DNA of 64,000 nt from Rhodoferax antarcticus ANT.BR (GTDB taxonomy: Bacteria; Pseudomonadota; Gammaproteobacteria; Burkholderiales; Burkholderiaceae_C): the NCBI RefSeq assembly GCF_001938565.1, contig NZ_MSYM01000007.1, forward strand, positions 62,001 through 126,000. The letters run 5' to 3'. The notes under the pieces are model-generated. The model saw only the letters and a list, made by a program, of their open reading frames with translations, was not told the origin of the DNA and searched no databases. Below are positions 59,289 through 64,000 of this stretch, piece after piece. The number at the start of each line of letters is the position of its first letter. The first letter of the stretch is position 1. The translations under genes were made by a program, and so were the position numbers.

Positions 59289-61001
59289 TCACGACCCCGT
59301 CATGGACGCGGCGCTGGCATCGGCCAAAATCCAGCGCGCCGCTTTTTCGGCCAGCATCAGTGTGGGTGAATTGGTGTTGCCGCTGGTGATGAGTGGCATG
59401 GCACCCGCGTCCACCACGCGCAGCCCGACGATCAGACCGCCGGGGCCGCGCACGCGCAAGCGCGTATCGAGCACCGCCAGTGGGTCACCGTCAGGCCCCA
59501 TGCGGGTGGTGCCGACCGGGTGAAAAATGGTGGTGGCAATGTCGCCCGCCAGCCGGGCCAGCTCGGCGTCGCTCTGGTATTGCACGCCGGGTTTGAACTC
59601 TTGCGGCTGGTATTTGGCAAGCGCCGGCTGGCTGACGATGGCGCGGGTCAGGCGCAGCGAGTCGGCCGCCACCTGGCGGTCAACAGCCGTGCTGAGGTAG
59701 TTGGGGGCAATCGCTGGCGCTTGTTTAAAGTCTGGTGAGGTGATGGCCACGCTGCCGCGGCTGCTCGGATTCAGGTTACAGACGCTGGCGGTGAAAGCGG
59801 CAAACGCGTGCAGTGGCTCGCCGAACGCGTCCAGGCTCAGGGGCTGCACGTGGTATTCGATGTTCGGGTAAGGCTGACCGGGGTCGCTGCGGGTGAATGC
59901 ACCGAGCTGGCTGGGCGCCATGCTCATCGGGCCGCTGCGCTTGAGGGCGTACTCCAGGCCAATCAGCGACTTGCCCCAAAGTGAATTGGCCAGCGTGTTG
60001 AGGGTTTTGACGCCCTGTACCGTGAACACGGTGCGGATCTGCAAGTGGTCTTGCAAATTCGCGCCCACGCCGGGCGCGTCGTGCTGCACGACGATGCCGT
60101 GGCGCTGTAGCAGGTCGCCCGGGCCGATGCCTGAGATCTGCAGAATCTGCGGCGAGCCAATGCTGCCTGCCGACAAAATCACTTCAGCGCCAGCGCAAGC
60201 GACTACCCGTTGGCCGTCTTTGATGACCTCAACCCCACTGCAGCGCAGGTGGCCATCCGGCAGTTTGTCGATCACCAGTTTGGCTACCTGCGCCTGCGTC
60301 CAGAGCGTGAAGTTGGGCCGGGTCATGCATACCGGACGCAAAAACGCCTTGGCGGTGCTCCAGCGCCAGCCACTTTTCTGGTTCACCTCGAAGTAGCCCA
60401 CACCTTCGTTGCTGCCCTGGTTGAAGTCGTCGGTGGCGGGAATGCCAGCCTGCTGTGCGGCTTGCGCAAAGGCATCCAGAATGTCCCAGCGTAGGCGTTG
60501 CTTCTCCACCCGCCACTCGCCATCTGCCCCATGGAAACGCGCTAAATCCTCAAGCTTTTTAGAGCTCTGGCCCTTTTCCTGATTGCGTGAGTAACTATCT
60601 AATTTGTAGTGACTCTCATGCTGCTTGAAGTCTGGCAGGCAGTTCGCCCAAGACCAGGCATCGTCGCCGGCGAGTTGCGCCCAGGCGTCGTAGTCGCGCG
60701 CCTGGCCACGCATGTAGATCATGCCGTTGATGCTGCTGCAGCCGCCCAGCGTTTTGCCGCGTGGGTAGCGCAGGGTGCGACCGTTCAGGCCAGCATCGGG
60801 CTCGGTCTTGTAGAGCCAGTCGGTACGCTCATTGCCGATGCAATACAGGTAGCCGACCGGGATGTGGATCCACGGGTAGTTGTCTTTGCCGCCAGCCTCG
60901 ATCAGCAGCACGCGTTTGGAGGGGTCAGCACTTAGGCGGTTGGCCAGCAGGCAGCCAGCGGTGCCTGCGCCTGCGATGATGAAGTCAAAGTCTGTTTGCA
61001 T
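59289..61001 (-). CDS. GMC-family FAD oxidoreductase (choline/alcohol dehydrogenase-like), with an internal repeat-like insert
   Basis: This 570-residue flavoprotein has the Rossmann motif IIAGAGTAGCLLANRLSADP at the N-terminus, the GMC signature LRYPRGKTLGGCSSINGMIY and GSIGSPQILQISGIG, and the C-terminal HPVGTTRMGPDGDPLAV section with catalytic His. The substrate is an alcohol but not identifiable. Residues about 135-165 (LDSYSRNQEKGQSSKKLEDL) are hydrophilic, look inserted compared with the usual HYxLD...RFHGADGEW spacing, and are encoded by a repeat-like sequence (60557-60608). The terminator at 59102 lies downstream. Confidence 0.9.
   Translation of the reverse strand: MQTDFDFIIAGAGTAGCLLANRLSADPSKRVLLIEAGGKDNYPWIHIPVGYLYCIGNERTDWLYKTEPDAGLNGRTLRYPRGKTLGGCSSINGMIYMRGQARDYDAWAQLAGDDAWSWANCLPDFKQHESHYKLDSYSRNQEKGQSSKKLEDLARFHGADGEWRVEKQRLRWDILDAFAQAAQQAGIPATDDFNQGSNEGVGYFEVNQKSGWRWSTAKAFLRPVCMTRPNFTLWTQAQVAKLVIDKLPDGHLRCSGVEVIKDGQRVVACAGAEVILSAGSIGSPQILQISGIGPGDLLQRHGIVVQHDAPGVGANLQDHLQIRTVFTVQGVKTLNTLANSLWGKSLIGLEYALKRSGPMSMAPSQLGAFTRSDPGQPYPNIEYHVQPLSLDAFGEPLHAFAAFTASVCNLNPSSRGSVAITSPDFKQAPAIAPNYLSTAVDRQVAADSLRLTRAIVSQPALAKYQPQEFKPGVQYQSDAELARLAGDIATTIFHPVGTTRMGPDGDPLAVLDTRLRVRGPGGLIVGLRVVDAGAMPLITSGNTNSPTLMLAEKAARWILADASAASMTGS
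60557..60608 (+). repeat. Candidate interspersed repeat copy inside the GMC oxidoreductase gene
   Basis: AGCTCTGGCCCTTTTCCTGA, then TTGCGTGAGTAACTATCTAA and TTTG align with the repeat (CTCTAGCCCTT...GCGCAAGCAGCTAT) in one register, about half the positions matching in the second part. The corresponding protein segment looks like an insertion. Confidence 0.55.
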
Positions 61002-61263
61002 GGGCCCCCTGGCTTGTCCTGTTTAACTTTGAACGGGTGTCAAGCATAAAGGTTGGTTGCTGGGTGTTGGTTTGGCCCATGGCTTGGGAGCACGGGTCGG
61101 CCAGCGGTTCGGTTTGAACTCGGGGCTCGGGCGGTGCAAAGGCTGGGGCATCCAAGCCAGTGCCGCCGGGCGGGAGCTGTGGGCAGTGTCCCACCCAAAA
61201 GCCGACCAACCAGCCAACCAGCGTTGACTAACTGAGGCTAGATGCGAACCTGAACCTCAGCAC

Positions 61264-62775
61264 TCAAATATCAAACCTCACCCCCTGCGCCAGCGGCAGC
61301 GCGCTGGAGTAGTTGATGGTGTTGGTGGCGCGGCGCATGTAGGCCCTCCAGGCGTCCGACCCTGACTCACGGCCGCCACCGGTTTCCTTCTCGCCACCAA
61401 AAGCGCCGCCAATCTCGGCGCCCGAGGTGCCGATGTTGACGTTGCTGATGCCGCAGTCAGACCCGGCAGCGGACATAAACGCCTCGGCCTCGCGCAGATC
61501 GGTGGTGAAGATGGCAGACGACAAGCCCTGCGGCACCTCATTGTTCAGCGCAATGGCTTGTTCCAGCGTCTGGTACTTCAGCACATACAGGATGGGTGCA
61601 AAGGTTTCATGGCGTACCACGTCAGTCTGCGCGGGCATCTCCACCAACGCAGCAGAGACATAAAACGCGTCTGCGTAGCGGTCTTGCAGCACGCGCGCAC
61701 CGCCGGTGACCACGCCACCTCCGCCTGCTGCCTGGGTCAGCGCGAGCTGCATGGCCTCAAACGCGGCCAGGTCGATCAGCGGGCCGAGCAAGGTCGCGGG
61801 CTCGGTGGGTGGGCCAATGGTGAAGCTTGCGTAGGCTTTTTTGAGCCGCCCGACCAACTCGTCGTAAACACTGTCATGCACGATCAGCCGCCGCGCGCTG
61901 GTGCAGCGCTGGCCAGCGGTGCCGGCAGCGGCAAAGGCGACCGCGCGCACCGCCATGTCCAGATCAGCACTGGGGGCGACGATGATGGCGTTGTTGCCGC
62001 CCAGCTCCAGCAGGCTGCGGCCAAAGCGCGCCGCCACACTTTGGCCCACGGCGCGGCCCATGCGGGTGCTGCCGGTGGCAGAAATCAGCGCCACTTTGGG
62101 GTTGTCGACCAGCGCCTGGCCAACGTCGGCATGGCCGTTGAGCACTTGGCACAGGTCTTGGGTGAGTTCAGGCTGGCCAAAGCGCTGGCAGGCGCGCTCA
62201 AACAGGGCTTGCACGGCCAGCGCACACAGCGGCGCTTTCTCAGAGGGTTTCCAGATCACCGCGTCACCACACACCAGCGCCAGGGCTGCATTCCAGGCCC
62301 ACACGGCCACGGGGAAGTTGAAGGCGGTGATCACGCCCACGACACCCAGCGGGTGCCAGGTTTCCATCATGCGGTGGCCGGGGCGCTCACTGGCAATCGT
62401 CAGGCCGTAGAGCTGGCGTGACAGGCCTACTGCAAAGTCGCAGATGTCGATCATTTCCTGCACTTCGCCCAAACCCTCGGACGACACTTTGCCAACTTCC
62501 AACGTCACCAGTTCACCCAGGGCTTGCTTGTTGGCGCGCAGCTCGTCGCCCAGCAGGCGCACCAGTTCGCCGCGCTGCGGCGCAGGCACCAGCCGCCAGC
62601 GCAAGTAGGCGGCGTGGGCGCGCTCGACGGCGCTGGCCACATCGGGCAGCGCAGCGGCGTGAACCTGCGCCAGCGCCTGCCCGTCAATCGGAGACAGGCT
62701 GAGCAGATCGCCGGCTCGCAAGGCTTGCGGCGCGACACCCAGCGAGGCCATCAATTTAGTGACAGGTATGTGCAT
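61264..62775 (-). CDS. Aldehyde dehydrogenase, ALDH7 (alpha-aminoadipic semialdehyde dehydrogenase)-like
   Basis: This 503-residue NAD-dependent dehydrogenase has the ALDH7 (antiquitin-type) features: WHPLGVVGVITAFNFPVAVW, SATGSTRMGRAVGQSVAARF, LLELGGNNAIIVAP (Glu general base), GTAGQRCTSARRL (nucleophilic Cys) and NIGTSGAEIGGAFGGEKETG. Antiquitins oxidise alpha-aminoadipic semialdehyde in lysine breakdown. The lysine-dehydrogenase-like gene upstream supports that role. ATG 62775 has GGGAG 5-6 bases ahead and is preferred over a TTG at 62787. Confidence 0.9.
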   Translation of the reverse strand: MHIPVTKLMASLGVAPQALRAGDLLSLSPIDGQALAQVHAAALPDVASAVERAHAAYLRWRLVPAPQRGELVRLLGDELRANKQALGELVTLEVGKVSSEGLGEVQEMIDICDFAVGLSRQLYGLTIASERPGHRMMETWHPLGVVGVITAFNFPVAVWAWNAALALVCGDAVIWKPSEKAPLCALAVQALFERACQRFGQPELTQDLCQVLNGHADVGQALVDNPKVALISATGSTRMGRAVGQSVAARFGRSLLELGGNNAIIVAPSADLDMAVRAVAFAAAGTAGQRCTSARRLIVHDSVYDELVGRLKKAYASFTIGPPTEPATLLGPLIDLAAFEAMQLALTQAAGGGGVVTGGARVLQDRYADAFYVSAALVEMPAQTDVVRHETFAPILYVLKYQTLEQAIALNNEVPQGLSSAIFTTDLREAEAFMSAAGSDCGISNVNIGTSGAEIGGAFGGEKETGGGRESGSDAWRAYMRRATNTINYSSALPLAQGVRFDI

Positions 62776-62790
62776 AAATGCTCCCAAATA

Positions 62791-62838
62791 AGGTGCTGCT
62801 TGCGCTTATAGGATAAGGGCTAGAGCCTGTTTTAACCA
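62791..62838 (-). repeat. Interspersed ~50-bp repeat, copy 7 (abridged)
   Basis: The minus strand reads AAAACAGGCTCTAGCCCTTA, then TCCTATAAGCGCAAGCAGC. It lies in the 100-base gap between the lysine-dehydrogenase-like gene and the aldehyde dehydrogenase gene; the tail after AGC is not conserved. Confidence 0.8.
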
Positions 62839-62881
62839 AAAATATCGACTTACCGCCGCAGGCAGTGAGCGAGTGTCATCC

Positions 62882-63976
62882 CTATCCGATCGACTCCACC
62901 TGGCGCGACTGCTGGTAGGCGCTGCCAAAGCGGTTGGCCAGCAAATCGGGCAGGGCCACCTGCTCTTGTTTGATGAAGCCTTTCTGCGGCAATGTTCCTT
63001 CGCGGAACAAATCCACCGCCGCGCAGATGGCCGCAGCGGTGGTGATCTGGATGGCGCTCAAGGGGTTGGTCTCACTGCGGTCGGCAAAAATCTTGCGGGC
63101 AAACACCTCCTGCATGAACTTGCCCTCGCATTCGCCACTGACGGTGACAAACACCAGTACCACGTCTTGCATCGTCATGGGAATGGACTTGCGCAAAATC
63201 GTTTTCAGGTTCTCTTGGTCGTGCTGCATGCCCAACTCTTGCAGCAGCATTTTCATGATGGCGCCGTGACCGGGGTAGCGCACGGTTTTGTAGTCCAGCG
63301 TCTGCACCCGGCCTTTGAGCGTGTCACATAAGGTGCCCAGCCCACCGGAAGTGTTGAAGGCTTCGTACTCGGTGCCGTCCAGGGAAAAGTGCTCCATGCC
63401 TTCCAGCGGCAGCACCTCGGTCACCTGCCCGTCGCGGATGGCTTCGCAGGGGTGGCAATACTCGTTGATCAGCCCGTCCACGCTCCAGGTCAGGTTGTAT
63501 TTGAGCGAGTTGGTGGGAAAGGCGGGCAGCGCACCGACGCGCATCTTCACCTCGTGCAGATCGGTAAATTTCTGGCTCAGGTTATGCGCCACGATGCTGA
63601 TGAAACCCGGCGCCAGCCCACACTGCGGCATGAAGACGGTGGCGGCGCCCTCGGCCAGCGCCATGATGCTGCGGGTGGCAGCGATGTCTTCGGTCAAATC
63701 AAAGTAGTGACAGCCTGCGGCTTTGGCCTGGGTGGCAACCGTGAGCGCCAAGTGGTAAGGCAAGGCATTGACCACAGCGTCGAACCCCGCCATGCAGGCG
63801 CGCAATTCGCCCACGTGCGAGGTGTCGACGAGCGAAGTTTTGACCGGCAGATGAGCCAGTGCCTTCAGCGCGACCACGCTGCAATCGACCACCTTCACTT
63901 CATAGTCGCCGCTTTGCGACAACAGAGCGGCAATGGTTTGACCAATGTGCCCGGCACCCATTAATACGACACGCAT
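62882..63976 (-). CDS. Saccharopine-dehydrogenase-family protein, probable L-lysine 6-dehydrogenase
   Basis: This 364-residue protein has an N-terminal NAD(P)-binding fold (VVLMGAGHIGQTIAALLSQS) and a family core (GFDAVVNALPYHLALTVATQ, then KAAGCHYFDLTED; MPQCGLAPGFISIVAHNLSQ; later VRYPGHGAIMKMLLQELGMQ). Stand-alone proteins of this size in the family include bacterial L-lysine 6-dehydrogenase, which makes alpha-aminoadipic semialdehyde, the substrate of the neighbouring ALDH7-like enzyme. A saccharopine-dehydrogenase role is an alternative. AGGAGA precedes ATG 63976. The two genes are on one strand, 106 bases apart with a repeat between. Confidence 0.85.
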   Translation of the reverse strand: MRVVLMGAGHIGQTIAALLSQSGDYEVKVVDCSVVALKALAHLPVKTSLVDTSHVGELRACMAGFDAVVNALPYHLALTVATQAKAAGCHYFDLTEDIAATRSIMALAEGAATVFMPQCGLAPGFISIVAHNLSQKFTDLHEVKMRVGALPAFPTNSLKYNLTWSVDGLINEYCHPCEAIRDGQVTEVLPLEGMEHFSLDGTEYEAFNTSGGLGTLCDTLKGRVQTLDYKTVRYPGHGAIMKMLLQELGMQHDQENLKTILRKSIPMTMQDVVLVFVTVSGECEGKFMQEVFARKIFADRSETNPLSAIQITTAAAICAAVDLFREGTLPQKGFIKQEQVALPDLLANRFGSAYQQSRQVESIG

Positions 63977-64000
63977 GTTTTTTCTCCTGGTTGAGTTGAC

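Noticed and set aside
61002..61263. 262-bp gap between GMC oxidoreductase and aldehyde dehydrogenase genes
   Set aside because: Small open frames occur, but none has a ribosome site or domain; no hairpin with T-run was found. It is reported as empty of recognisable features.

Overview
The window reads as the chromosome of a Gram-negative betaproteobacterium, most likely Comamonadaceae and Rhodoferax-like. This is inference from gene order (gatCAB beside mreBCD-mrdA; glnE beside yhdP), from GC-rich codon use, and from a roughly 50-bp repeat (core CTCTAGCCCTTATGGATAAA) scattered through the window. No rRNA, tRNA or CRISPR array was seen.

Layout. 1-13.2 kb: a cut-off nitrilase-family gene, the yhdP envelope-lipid protein, glnE, a cytochrome c lipoprotein, and a tandem pair of large signalling proteins (PAS-GGDEF-EAL and CheB-CheR-PAS). 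13.4-15.3 kb: a heptose-phosphate adenylyltransferase and a degenerate HD-GYP protein. 15.6-22.9 kb: an eight-gene same-strand cluster (FAD oxidoreductase, DUF1365, cyclopropane-fatty-acid-synthase-like methyltransferase, chalcone-isomerase-like protein, MFS carrier, DUF3833 lipoprotein, SDR, NTF2-like protein) that probably modifies membrane fatty acids. 23-27.7 kb: GST, purB, an AAA/DUF4143 ATPase, yaeQ and a crotonase-family gene.

27.9-40.8 kb is an accessory region. It holds several toxin-antitoxin modules (HigBA, VapBC, RelE/ParE-Phd, YoeB-YefM, Gp49-XRE, and a candidate DUF4160/DUF2442-XRE pair), broken TA remnants, a Uma2 nuclease, a second DUF4143 ATPase, and a REP-associated tyrosine transposase (RAYT) with four or more deleted or recombined derivatives. 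Inside it sits a type IV pilin locus: sigma-54 promoter, pilA, terminator, a PglL/TfpO-like oligosaccharyltransferase and tfpZ. A second PglL-like ligase lies just beyond the RAYT array at 40.8 kb.

42.5-64 kb returns to core genes: moaC, a BepA-like M48 protease, TerC and FabG-like genes, xth, pyrE, gatCAB, mreB (with a one-base frameshift in this sequence) followed by mreC, mreD and mrdA, a diguanylate cyclase, a TSUP permease, a GMC oxidoreductase, and an aldehyde dehydrogenase next to a lysine-dehydrogenase-like gene that together suggest lysine catabolism.

The most unusual signals are the 50-bp repeat family, which occurs inside at least three and probably five coding regions (apparently supplying a signal peptide and a membrane helix); the RAYT element family; the DUF4160/DUF2442-XRE pair with its own 19-bp palindrome; and the hairpin that covers the start codon of a DUF4143 ATPase gene.
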